Assembly: GCA_965217015.1 (NCBI GenBank)
Contig: OZ244224.1
Span: 682,001-746,000, forward strand
DNA: 64,000 bases
DNA from: JAYQKL01 sp038142705
Lineage (GTDB): Bacteria; Pseudomonadota; Alphaproteobacteria; RS24
Direction of reading: 5' to 3'
Shown here: one piece after another, positions 53,540-62,312 of the stretch
Numbering within the stretch: position 1 is the first letter of the stretch
Layout of the letters: every line of letters begins with the position of its first letter
Program-made: the position numbers and the translations under genes
Notes under the pieces: generated by a model
Databases searched by the model: none
Seen by the model: the letters and a program-made list of their open reading frames with translations, nothing else
What the model was told of the DNA's origin: nothing

Positions 53540-56500
53540 CTAAACAATATCAAAATCGCTGATGGTCAGGGCGGTGGTGTAATCCTCTATCACCATGATA
53601 ATCACATCGTCAGACGTGTTGGCTGTGCCTTTGGTGTTGTAAATCACCGTGTCATTGGTGCTGGCATCGTTGCTTGACCCCGTCGCCTCATTGGTGGTGT
53701 TGGTCCAGCGCAAATTGGCGGCACTGCGCAGGGCCGTGAGCGTCGCTTCATTGCCATTGGTGGTGTCCACACGGATTTTATCGGTGCCGGTGCCGAAATC
53801 CGTCACCGCGTCTTTGGTTTCTGTTGTGGCAATATCCAGCACGAAAATATCATTGCCCGCCCCGCCGGTGAGCGTGTCCGCGCCCGCGTTGCCAACAAGA
53901 ACATCATTCCCCGCACCACCATTCAGCCCATCATCGCCCGCCCCGCCGATAAGCGTGTTGGCCGCGCTGGTGCCATTGAGAGCATCATTATAAGGCGTAC
54001 CAACAAGCGCGTCATTGGTCGCGCTATAGCTGCCATCAGTCAATTTGAACCAAACCTTGAATTGGCCAACATAATTTCCGGTGACCAAATCCAAATCACC
54101 ATCACCATCAATATCTACAAAAACTGGAGCGCTGTGGTTGGTGTTGAAATGACCCGCATCAAAACCGTTAAACGGATTATTGCTACCCGTGAGCTCTGTA
54201 TAGCTGTAGCTTATTAAATTGCCTGACCCAGTTGAGTCATTGCGCCAGACTTTGAAGGTGCCAGTCTCATTCCCACTGACCAAATCCAAATCACCATCGC
54301 CATCCAAATCCACAAAGGCTGGCTTGCTGCGGGCGCCAACATCAAAGCCGTTAAACGGATTATTGTTACCTGTCAGTTGCGAATAGCCCGCCGTGTCCTT
54401 GCGCCAGACGACAAATCTACCAGCATAATTTCCGCTGACCAAATCCAAATCACCATCGCCATCTAAATCAACTAAACTCGGTGTGCTATAACCATAGGTC
54501 TGATCACTTGCATTAAAGCCATTAAACGGATTGTGGCTGCCAGTCAGCTGTGTGTAGCCATTTGTGTCCTTACGCCAGACTTTGAATGTGCCAAGACGCT
54601 CCCCACTGACCAAATTGCCATAGCCATCAATATCCACAAAGACAGGCTTGCTGTTATAGCCCGCATCAAAGCCATTGAGTGGATTATTGCTGCCCGTCAG
54701 CGCGGTATAGCCATTTGTGTCCTTACGCCAGACTTTAAATTTGCCCCAACGCTCCCCACTGACCAAATCCAAATCGCCATCGCCATCAATATCCACAAAA
54801 CTCGGCGCGCTACGAGAACCCACATCAAAGCCATGAAACGGGTTGGCTGAGGCGTTGGGTGCAGCAACAGTTTTCCCCAGCTCCAGTGTAAAGGCAGCGG
54901 AATAGACAATACCGCCATTGCCGTCATCTACTTTCAGCTTCAGACTATGCGCGCCGCTTTTGCTGGCGTCCGGCGCGTTGCCACCAGAGGCGAAACTCAA
55001 CACACCGTCTAAGTCCACAGCCAGCCAAGTGACTGCGCTATTGTCACTTGCTTTCACAATGGAATAGGTGAGCGTGTCGCCATCACCATCGCTGGTGACA
55101 AATTTGCCTGTGTCCACAAGGTCAAAGGAAAGTGTTTGGCCTATCGTGCCAGCAATCGCGTCACTGATGGAGCCAGAAACAGTTGGCGGGTAACTCAGCG
55201 CGCTGACTGTTACTGAACCCAAAATATCGGACATTGTCAGGTCATGCGTGCCAGACAAAACGCCATAGACATTTGTTTTCGCCGCGCTGTCATAAATAAG
55301 GGTCTCGGTTCCAGTTTGCGTAAACCAGACCTGCGTCACAGAGCTGCTAAATTTCAGCTTGTCGTCATTTGTGAAATCCGTAATCACATCAGCATTGGCG
55401 ACAGATGCAACTTTATTGGCAAGCACGAAAATGTCGTTCCCCGCCCCACCAGTGAGCATATCTTTACCCGCGCCGCCGTCCAGCACATCATTTTCTGCGC
55501 CGCCAATAAGCGTGTTGGACGCGCTCGTACCATTCAGAATATCCTTAAAGGGCGAACCAACCAGCGCGTCATTGGTCGTGCTGTAGCTGCCATTGGCCAA
55601 TTTGAACCAGGCTTTGAAAACGCCAGCTTTATTACCGCTGACCAAATCCAAGTCACCATCGCCGTCCAAATCCACAAAGACTGGTGCGCTGTTATTGCCT
55701 GCATCTAAACCATGTAATGGATTGGCGTTATTACCGCTATTGCCAGTCAGTTGCGTATAGCCATTCGTGTCCATACGCCAAACATAAAATTTGCCCCAAC
55801 GCTCCCCACTGACCAGATCCATATCGCCATCGCCATCAATATCCATAAAATTCGGTGTGCTAAGAGAGCTTACACTTAAACCATTGAACGGATTATCGCT
55901 GCCCGTCAGCGCGGTATAGCTCGTCGCGTCCTTACGCCAGACTTTGAATGTGCCGCCAACTTCCCCACTGACCAAATCTAAGTCGCCATCGCCGTCCAAA
56001 TCCACAAAGGTGGGCGTGCTGAAGGCGTTGAAGCCAACACTCAGGCCACCCAACGGATTATCGCTGCCCGTCAGCACGATATAGCCATTTGTGTCCTTAC
56101 GCCAGACGGCAAATTGGCCATTAGACTTCCCACTAACCAAATCCATATCATCATCACCGTCCAAATCCACAAAGACTGGCGCGCTGTTATAGCCCACATC
56201 AAAACCATTGAACGGATTATTGCTGCTGGTCAGTGCGGTGTAGCCTGTCGCGTCCTTGCGCCAGACATTGAATTTCCCAACATAATTCCCACTGACCAAA
56301 TCCATATCGCCATCACTGTCAATATCCACAAAATAAGGTACGCTGTTGGAATACCCCACCTCAAAACCAGTAAACGGATTTCTCAACGCATTGGCTGAGG
56401 TGACGGTCTTCCCCAGCTCCAGCGTGAAGGCGGCGGAATAGGCAATACCACCATTGCCGTCATCGACTTTCAGTTTCAGAGTATGCGCGCCAGCATTGCT

Positions 56501-58675
56501 GTTGCTAGTGGCATTGTTGCCGGTGGTGACAAAACTGAGCACACCACCATAATTTACCTGCAACCAATTGACCGCGCTATTGTCGGACGCCTTCACAATA
56601 GAATAAAACAGCCTGTCACTTGTATCCACATCGCTTGCCACAAATTTGCCTGTGTCGATGAGGTCAAAGGAAAATGTCTGCCCGATTATGCCAATAATCG
56701 TGGTGCTGATGGAACCAGAAACCGTCGGCGCGGTGTTGTTGACGACTTTTGAGAAGTCAATGCTGTCCTGCCCGAGCAGCTCGGCAATATAGTTTTTGGT
56801 AACTTTGGTCGCGTCATTCGGATCCACTTCTACCAGCTTTTTAATCGCGCCTTGTCCGGCATCGAAATTGCTCGCGCCGCCAATCGTGATGACAAAATCA
56901 TTCCATGGCATGCGTTCAGCAAATTCGATTTTGAACAACCCGCTGGCAATTTTATGAGTGCCATATGTGCCCGCCTCACGAAAATGGAAGGTGATGCCCG
57001 TCACATAAAACGCCCCACCATCTTTCACCCAGTCTGGTGTCACAATAAATTGGTCATCGCCAGTTAAAGGCGTGTCGTCCGCACCATCGGCGCCGAGCAG
57101 GAATTTTTCCAGTGTGGTGTATGTGGTTTCGCTCGCACCAACTTTCAGGGTGAGCTTATCTTGGCCGCGCTTAAAGTTTTTAACTGTGTCGCCGCCATCT
57201 TTGCCTGTCCAGTGAGAGCCCGTGCCGAGTTCATAAACCACCTCATCAGAGCCGCCATCTGCGCCTAAATCAATCTCATCATCGCCAAGACCGCCAGTGA
57301 TTTGGTCATTGCCCTGACCGCCAATGATGGTGTCTTTACCATCACCCGCATCAACGATTTTGCCCTCTGTTTCAGAACTCAAATCAATCCTATTGTCATT
57401 ATCAGGTGCAGAGACAGTATGCCCCCCACGCTCATCAATGGTAAAAGTCAGCACGCTGGACTCCGTGCCGACACTGTCATCTTTAATGGTGAAGGTGAAA
57501 CTTGTGTCACCGCCCGCATCACCAACCACAAATTTAATTTTGCCAGCCGCTAAATCTGCACCAGTGAAAGTGTCATTCACCGCCGCATCAGCCCATATCC
57601 CGCCTGCTTTGATTTGCAATTTACCCGCCGCCGCAACCGGAAGCGATTTAAGTGTGAAGGTGATATTGGCTTGCGTGTCATCAGGGTCTGTTGCCAATAA
57701 ATGCGTCGCGTTAAGGATAATTTCGGTATTGGCAGCAGCAGCATTATAACCCATTTCCTGATGCATAATTTCGGGCGCGTCATTAGCACCGGTGATAGTC
57801 ACCACCAGCTTTTTGATAGCTGAATCAAGCTTTCCATCATTGGCCACAACCGAAAACGCGTCTGTCTCGTTTGCCAAAGCTTTCAGCGCATTCACAGCCA
57901 TCGCATTTGGCTCATAGCGATATTTGCCATTGCCATCATTATAATAAAGTGTGCCATAAGTGCCGACCAGCTTATGCGTGTAATCTACACCACCAAGCGT
58001 GATGGCGTCTGCCGTTGCAGCCGTTGAACCAAATGTCACAGCAAAGGTAATTGTGTCACTGCTATTGGCATCTGTCGCGGTGAAGGTGCCAGTGCTGGCG
58101 GTGAAGGTATCATCAGCCGATGTGTCGGTCACGCTAATCGCCGAGATGTCCGCTAATACTGGCGCGATGTTTGGCGCAGCTGTAAAGCCCGACGCATGGG
58201 CTGTTACAAATCCATCGGCGGTATAGACCGCATTCCCAATTTTAAATTTAGTTATATTTAAGGATTGGACTTTAATTTTTTTACCCGTGGCGGCGCCATC
58301 AGCCTTCATAATGGTGATTTCAATATGGCTCATCCCGCCTGGCCCAGAAACTTTGGTGACGCCACCCGCCCTAAAGCCAGTCATAAATTCGATAATGTTA
58401 AACTCACCTGCGCTAGCGAATTGGTCATTTATCGTGATGTCTTGTTCAAAACCGAGCTGGAATTGATAGGTGTCTGTGCCAGCCAAGGCGCTATAAGTGC
58501 CAAGCGCGGGCGTGTCAGCGTTAAAGATAATCGTCTCATCGCCCGCAAGGCGTGTGTCATTGCGCGCCAATCTGGAGGGCGTCCCAGTATCAATCTTTAA
58601 ATACCAGCCAGCTGATGTGAACCAGCTAGGGCTTCCAGATGGAACAGATGCGTAATATCTGACGACACGCGCCAT
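53540..58675 (-). CDS. Giant FG-GAP/RTX calcium-binding surface or secreted protein 2
   Basis: A 1711-residue paralogue of the 45.8-52.8 kb protein. It shares the N-terminal domain, but has an additional cadherin-like domain with AAPNIAPVLADISA near 170-300, an RTX stretch (about 437-473) and two modules instead of three. FG-GAP blades lie at about 767-1035 and 1277-1557, five each, each followed by RTX repeats. One blade is degenerate: DIDGYGNLVSG near 54620 lacks two residues of the calcium loop. The C-terminal ~110 residues are nearly the same as in protein 1 and end TALTISDFDIV, implying the same exporter. Confidence 0.82.
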   Translation of the reverse strand: MARVVRYYASVPSGSPSWFTSAGWYLKIDTGTPSRLARNDTRLAGDETIIFNADTPALGTYSALAGTDTYQFQLGFEQDITINDQFASAGEFNIIEFMTGFRAGGVTKVSGPGGMSHIEITIMKADGAATGKKIKVQSLNITKFKIGNAVYTADGFVTAHASGFTAAPNIAPVLADISAISVTDTSADDTFTASTGTFTATDANSSDTITFAVTFGSTAATADAITLGGVDYTHKLVGTYGTLYYNDGNGKYRYEPNAMAVNALKALANETDAFSVVANDGKLDSAIKKLVVTITGANDAPEIMHQEMGYNAAAANTEIILNATHLLATDPDDTQANITFTLKSLPVAAAGKLQIKAGGIWADAAVNDTFTGADLAAGKIKFVVGDAGGDTSFTFTIKDDSVGTESSVLTFTIDERGGHTVSAPDNDNRIDLSSETEGKIVDAGDGKDTIIGGQGNDQITGGLGDDEIDLGADGGSDEVVYELGTGSHWTGKDGGDTVKNFKRGQDKLTLKVGASETTYTTLEKFLLGADGADDTPLTGDDQFIVTPDWVKDGGAFYVTGITFHFREAGTYGTHKIASGLFKIEFAERMPWNDFVITIGGASNFDAGQGAIKKLVEVDPNDATKVTKNYIAELLGQDSIDFSKVVNNTAPTVSGSISTTIIGIIGQTFSFDLIDTGKFVASDVDTSDRLFYSIVKASDNSAVNWLQVNYGGVLSFVTTGNNATSNSNAGAHTLKLKVDDGNGGIAYSAAFTLELGKTVTSANALRNPFTGFEVGYSNSVPYFVDIDSDGDMDLVSGNYVGKFNVWRKDATGYTALTSSNNPFNGFDVGYNSAPVFVDLDGDDDMDLVSGKSNGQFAVWRKDTNGYIVLTGSDNPLGGLSVGFNAFSTPTFVDLDGDGDLDLVSGEVGGTFKVWRKDATSYTALTGSDNPFNGLSVSSLSTPNFMDIDGDGDMDLVSGERWGKFYVWRMDTNGYTQLTGNSGNNANPLHGLDAGNNSAPVFVDLDGDGDLDLVSGNKAGVFKAWFKLANGSYSTTNDALVGSPFKDILNGTSASNTLIGGAENDVLDGGAGKDMLTGGAGNDIFVLANKVASVANADVITDFTNDDKLKFSSSVTQVWFTQTGTETLIYDSAAKTNVYGVLSGTHDLTMSDILGSVTVSALSYPPTVSGSISDAIAGTIGQTLSFDLVDTGKFVTSDGDGDTLTYSIVKASDNSAVTWLAVDLDGVLSFASGGNAPDASKSGAHSLKLKVDDGNGGIVYSAAFTLELGKTVAAPNASANPFHGFDVGSRSAPSFVDIDGDGDLDLVSGERWGKFKVWRKDTNGYTALTGSNNPLNGFDAGYNSKPVFVDIDGYGNLVSGERLGTFKVWRKDTNGYTQLTGSHNPFNGFNASDQTYGYSTPSLVDLDGDGDLDLVSGNYAGRFVVWRKDTAGYSQLTGNNNPFNGFDVGARSKPAFVDLDGDGDLDLVSGNETGTFKVWRNDSTGSGNLISYSYTELTGSNNPFNGFDAGHFNTNHSAPVFVDIDGDGDLDLVTGNYVGQFKVWFKLTDGSYSATNDALVGTPYNDALNGTSAANTLIGGAGDDGLNGGAGNDVLVGNAGADTLTGGAGNDIFVLDIATTETKDAVTDFGTGTDKIRVDTTNGNEATLTALRSAANLRWTNTTNEATGSSNDASTNDTVIYNTKGTANTSDDVIIMVIEDYTTALTISDFDIV

Positions 58676-58780
58676 AATGAGCTTTCCCTTTTATTTTTAT
58701 TCGGCTCAATTATTATTGATTACCAACGCTTTACGCGCATTAAGGCTCACTAGACCAAAACCCCACACATTTGGCAAGGT
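58676..58780 (-). repeat. Upstream leader shared by the two RTX genes, copy 2
   Basis: Counterpart of 52819-52915, including the AAGGGAAAGC ribosome-binding site. The rest of the gap to 58943 shows no gene, repeat or clear terminator. Confidence 0.8.
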
Positions 58781-58943
58781 GAAATGCTTCCCTGCCCTAA
58801 AGCGCAATTTAGCCTGAGGCGGTAGGGTTTGAACACGGTATAAAGGCCTTGCTAATCAGTGTTTTCACAATTATCGTCAAAAAGGGTGAGAGCTCATACA
58901 AAATGAGCCTGCAATTTGATTTGAACAATAAAAAGAAGAACGA

Positions 58944-59258
58944 ATGACTAAATCAGAAGATGACTTTACCGCCTTTTTGTTTCAATTGGCTGACAGAATA
59001 CAAGAAGAAACCCGCAAACGATATAATCCAACATTACTGCGTGATATGCTGCACCGTAAAGGGGGAGTTGAAGCTGCCAAACAACTTATTAATGATAAAA
59101 ATCCCAGTGCCGGCTTCACGAAACTTTGGGAATTTAAATGCCTCCATTTAACTGTTGAAGCACAAGTTTTGGAAAATGAAATATACCATCATCTATTTAC
59201 ATCGGATGATTTGGAAGCTTGCAGAAAGCGCCTAAGGCAATACGAATATCTTAAATAA
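58944..59258 (+). CDS. Small conserved-type protein, function unknown
   Basis: A 104-residue helical protein. The stretch from RYNPTLLRDMLHRKGGVEAAKQLI to LTVEAQVLENEIYHHLFTSDDL and a final RLRQYEY has the pattern of a small domain found in many bacterial hypothetical proteins, often in accessory DNA. I cannot name its function. A GAAGAACGA purine-rich site precedes the ATG. It ends 29 bp before the Sel1-repeat gene and may be co-transcribed with it. Confidence 0.6.
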   Translation: MTKSEDDFTAFLFQLADRIQEETRKRYNPTLLRDMLHRKGGVEAAKQLINDKNPSAGFTKLWEFKCLHLTVEAQVLENEIYHHLFTSDDLEACRKRLRQYEYLK

Positions 59259-59287
59259 AAAATAACTAATAACAAAAAGGACGCCCG

Positions 59288-61249
59288 ATGAAACTGTTTC
59301 GTAACATGTTTATGGTTTTGGCGCTGACGGCTGGACTGGCCACAGGACTAGTTGCTATGGCCCCGCCGGCTTTGGCTGATGCCGCCCCGAACGCGCCTGC
59401 AGAAGCGGAAATAGAACATGCCGCGCCTTCTGTGGACAGGAAAGGCGCACCGCCCCCCGCTGTGCCAGATATAAATAAGGAGAATAAAATCTCTGACGCC
59501 GAGAAAAATACGGAAATGGAAAGACGGTTTGGCGCGCTGGAACGTGACTTGCTTGCGCGGGCGTATAAAAATGTTGACTGGTGGTTAACAGGCATACTCG
59601 CGATGCAAGGGTTTCTTCTCATTTTGATAGCGATATATGGCTTGTTCACCTATTTCAACGGAGAAAAAAGTAGGAAGGAGGTGCTTAAGGCGAAAGAAGA
59701 GGTGCGGCGTATTGAGGACGAAATGCAAAAATCTCTGGAACGCACAAGAGGGTATGAGGAAGATGCGAGGAGCGCAAGCGACAAGGTGAAGGAGCGTGCA
59801 ACAAACACACAGAAATCGGTGCAAGGTGACGGCAACCAGCCACAGTCTCGCGTTGCACCGCCTGAACAGGGTGATGTTGCCGAGTCAGGAAATGTTACAG
59901 ATGATGGGATAGACGCATTGCGGCAAGCGGCTGAAGCGGGTGATGCAGAAAGTTCATGGCGTCTTGGTGATATATATTATTTCGGTACGGGCGCTGAAAA
60001 AGATATGGAAAAAGCTTTTGAATGGTATGAAAAATCAGCCAAGAAAGGTGATGATGATGGTGAATGGCGTCTTGGCCACATGTATGAATTTGGTACGGGC
60101 GTTGAAAAGGACGAAAAAAAAGCTTTTGAATGGTATCAAGAATCTGCTGAGCAAAACAATGCAGAGGGTCAGAGGTTTCTTGGTAGAATGTATCAATTTG
60201 GCAAAGGCGGTATTAAGCAGGACGAGAAAAAAGCTTTTCAATTATATAAAAAATCTGCCGAGCAGGATGATTCTGATGGCCAGTGGTATCTTGGTACGAT
60301 GTATCAATTTGGTAGGGGCGTTGAAAAGGATGAGGAAGAGGCTGTCAAATGGTACAGGGAATCAGCCGAGCAAGGCAATTCTGCTGGCCAGTGGCATCTT
60401 GGTCATATGTATGAATTTGGTACGGGCGTTGAAAAGAACGAGAAAGAGGCTGTCAAATGGTACAGGAAATCAGCCGAGCAAGGCAATGCTGCTGGCCAAT
60501 GGTTTCTTGGTACGATGTATCAATTTGGCAAAGGCGGTATTAAGCAGGACGAGAAAAAAGCTTTTCAATTATATAAAAAATCTGCCGAGCAGGATGATTC
60601 TGATGGCCAGCGGTATCTTGGTACGATGTATGAATTTGGTACGGGCGTTGAAAAGAACGAGAAAGAGGCTGTCAAATGGTACAGAAAATCAGCCGAGCAA
60701 GGCAATTCTGCTGGCCAGTGGCGTCTTGGTACGATGTATCAATTTGGAACGGGCGTTGAAAAGAACGAGAAAGAGGCTGTCAAATGGTACAGGAAATCAG
60801 CCGAGCAAGGCAATTCTGATGGCCAGTGGCGTCTTGGTCATATGTATGAGCACGGCACGGGCGTTGAAAAGAACGAGAAAGAGGCTGTCAAATGGTACAG
60901 GGAATCAGCCGAGCAAGGCAATTCTGCTGGCCAATGGTATCTTGGTTATATATATGAGCACGGCACTGGCGGTATTAAGCAGGACGAGAAAAAAGCTTTT
61001 GAATGGTATAGAAAATCTGCTGAACAGGACGATTCTTCTGGTCAATGGTCTCTTGGTGAAATGTATGAGCATGGCAAGGGCGTGGTGATTGATTATCAGG
61101 CGGCTTATATGTGGTATGCGCGCGCCGCCGCCAAAGGGGATGAAGATGCCAGAAGGGGACTTGTGAGAATGACTGCCAAGCTGAGCAATGAAGAAGTGCG
61201 CGCGGCGCAAAAAATTGCAAAAGAGAACGAAACAGAGGGCGGAAATTAA
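59288..61249 (+). CDS. Sel1-repeat membrane protein
   Basis: A 653-residue protein. An N-terminal hydrophobic signal (residues 8-30, LALTAGLATGLVAMAPPALADA) is followed by a Pro/Ala/Glu linker, one membrane helix (about 98-120, WLTGILAMQGFLLILIAIYGLF), a coiled coil (about 125-180) and eleven Sel1-like repeats of 36-37 residues (about 208-610), ending in a charged tail. Sel1 repeats are alpha-helical scaffolds for protein-protein interaction. The repeats are very similar at DNA level; one ~85-bp block recurs at 60201 and 60532. AAAAAGGAC precedes the ATG. Partner unknown. Confidence 0.85.
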   Translation: MKLFRNMFMVLALTAGLATGLVAMAPPALADAAPNAPAEAEIEHAAPSVDRKGAPPPAVPDINKENKISDAEKNTEMERRFGALERDLLARAYKNVDWWLTGILAMQGFLLILIAIYGLFTYFNGEKSRKEVLKAKEEVRRIEDEMQKSLERTRGYEEDARSASDKVKERATNTQKSVQGDGNQPQSRVAPPEQGDVAESGNVTDDGIDALRQAAEAGDAESSWRLGDIYYFGTGAEKDMEKAFEWYEKSAKKGDDDGEWRLGHMYEFGTGVEKDEKKAFEWYQESAEQNNAEGQRFLGRMYQFGKGGIKQDEKKAFQLYKKSAEQDDSDGQWYLGTMYQFGRGVEKDEEEAVKWYRESAEQGNSAGQWHLGHMYEFGTGVEKNEKEAVKWYRKSAEQGNAAGQWFLGTMYQFGKGGIKQDEKKAFQLYKKSAEQDDSDGQRYLGTMYEFGTGVEKNEKEAVKWYRKSAEQGNSAGQWRLGTMYQFGTGVEKNEKEAVKWYRKSAEQGNSDGQWRLGHMYEHGTGVEKNEKEAVKWYRESAEQGNSAGQWYLGYIYEHGTGGIKQDEKKAFEWYRKSAEQDDSSGQWSLGEMYEHGKGVVIDYQAAYMWYARAAAKGDEDARRGLVRMTAKLSNEEVRAAQKIAKENETEGGN

Positions 61250-61257
61250 CCAGCCCT

Positions 61258-61380
61258 CTACCTTCTTTTCCTGATGCGCCCTTCTATCCAGGTGTCAATT
61301 TCGCTTTCCAGCCGGAAGTGCCGCAAAGGCTTCTTGCCATACCCTTGTGCATACGCCACTTTCCCAGAAGTTTCTTCGAA
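61258..61380 (-). pseudogene. Excisionase/AlpA-like C-terminal fragment
   Basis: An open frame of 40 codons, bounded upstream by an in-frame TGA, ends FRLESEIDTWIEGRIRKRR. The pattern of a hydrophobic-ESEI-x-x-WI-x-x-R end is like the C-terminus of phage excisionase/AlpA-type DNA-binding proteins. There is no start codon near the beginning, so it is a remnant if real. Two direct copies of TGCTTACCCA follow at 61411 and 61422. Confidence 0.3.
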
Positions 61381-61497
61381 TCATACATCAACTGAATGTT
61401 AAAATAAGTTTGCTTACCCACTGCTTACCCAACATATATTGAGGTGTAAGGCGCAAATCGCATATACCGCTAATTTATTGATCTTATTGTGAGAAAA

Positions 61498-61547
61498 TGG
61501 TACCGGCACACGGACTTGAGCCGCGGAGCCTATGATTAAAAATCATA
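61498..61547 (-). tRNA. tRNA-Lys(UUU)-like 3' half (remnant)
   Basis: On the minus strand: an anticodon arm TATGA-TTTTTAA-TCATA (anticodon TTT), a five-base variable region, a T arm CGCGG-CTCAAGT-CCGTG, the acceptor 3' strand TGCCGGT, A73 and CCA. The D arm and 5' acceptor strand are absent; instead the sequence runs into a malic enzyme fragment. This is the part of a tRNA normally duplicated by tRNA-targeting integrases, so I read it as an old attachment site, not a functional gene. Confidence 0.5.
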
Positions 61548-61737
61548 AGCCGCAATAGCTGCCATGTTTAGCAATTCTGAAGAGGTCGCCCCAATCCGAA
61601 CAATTTGCACCGGCTTGGAAAGCCCAACCAGCATAGGCCCAATCATGGTCGCGCCGCCAAGCTCTTCAAGCATTTTTGTAGAAATGGAAGCCGCGTGAAT
61701 GGCTGGCATCGCCAAATTATTGACCAGGCACGGCCCC
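61536..61737 (-). pseudogene. maeB: 3' fragment of NADP-malic enzyme (MaeB) phosphotransacetylase-like domain
   Basis: About 65 codons encode NNLAMPAIHAASISTKMLEE and continue GGATMIGPMLVGLSKPVQI to NMAAIAAYDF-stop. This is the C-terminal end of the phosphate-acetyltransferase-like domain of MaeB-type malic enzymes. Homology stops near 61737, where the recombinase sequence begins on the other strand. The stop codon falls inside the tRNA-like anticodon loop. It is a non-functional fragment created by recombination. Confidence 0.7.
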
Positions 61738-62210
61738 ATCTGGCAGCTCTGGTGTTGTTTCAAACCATGAACGGTACGCGCATTAGCGAAACCCTCAACA
61801 TCAAATGGTCAGATGTGGATCTGGAAAATAAGCGCGTGCATATCTGGTCGTCCAAAACGGGGCAATCGAGATATGGCTTTTTGACGGATGAGCTGGTGGC
61901 ACGCCTATCGCGGCTGCCAATGGTCTCTATCAAAAGCTCAGATGAGGAGCGCGTTTTTGGTTATCGCAACAAAAGCAGTGTTTATAACGCCCTCAAAAGT
62001 CTGTGTAAAAAGACTGGCCTGCCCTATTTCAGCACGCACGCGTTTGGACGCCATGCGTTTGCGTCCCGCTTGCTGGCAGACGGGCAAAATCTTAAAACGG
62101 TTGCCTCGGCAGGTGGCTGGAAGAGTATTGATATGGTTGCGTCGCGTTATGGTCACCTGGAAAATGGTATTGAAAAACAAGCCATTATGTCAGCTGGCAG
62201 AAAAATATAA
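61737..62210 (+). pseudogene. Tyrosine recombinase, N-terminally truncated
   Basis: Catalytic domain of a phage-type integrase: the first Arg in MNGTRISETLNIKWSDVDL, HAFGRHAFASRLL for the His/Arg box, AGGWKS, and the nucleophile Tyr in ASRYGHLENG. About 155 residues remain. The N-terminal arm-binding and core-binding domains are missing, replaced at about 61737 by the malic enzyme fragment on the opposite strand. It ends ~100 bp from the right repeat, as an element's own integrase would. Probably inactive alone. Confidence 0.7.
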
Positions 62211-62271
62211 TTTTTTCTTGACCAAATTTGCGAATTGTTGAATTTTAGTACGTATGGTAATGTGTGTCCAA

Positions 62272-62300
62272 TTGACTGCATCACTAACTCCTGCTACGAA
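62272..62300 (+). promoter_or_regulatory. Element-borne promoter now upstream of tRNA-Ser
   Basis: TTGACT (62272-62277), 17-base spacer, TACGAA (62295-62300), 21 bp before tRNA-Ser. The sequence lies on the element side of the right junction, so the tRNA seems to be driven by element DNA. The -10 box is weak. Confidence 0.4.
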
Positions 62301-62312
62301 CGCTTCCTTGTT

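Noticed and set aside
59940..61088. 382-residue open frame overlapping the Sel1 gene in another frame
   Set aside because: It exists because the 108/111-bp repeats keep the alternative frame open; the product is a monotonous Lys/Arg/Leu repeat with no start signal, while the Sel1 frame has signal peptide, helix and conserved repeats.
61498..61547. Functional tRNA-Lys
   Set aside because: The 5' acceptor strand and D arm are missing; the upstream bases code for the MaeB tail.
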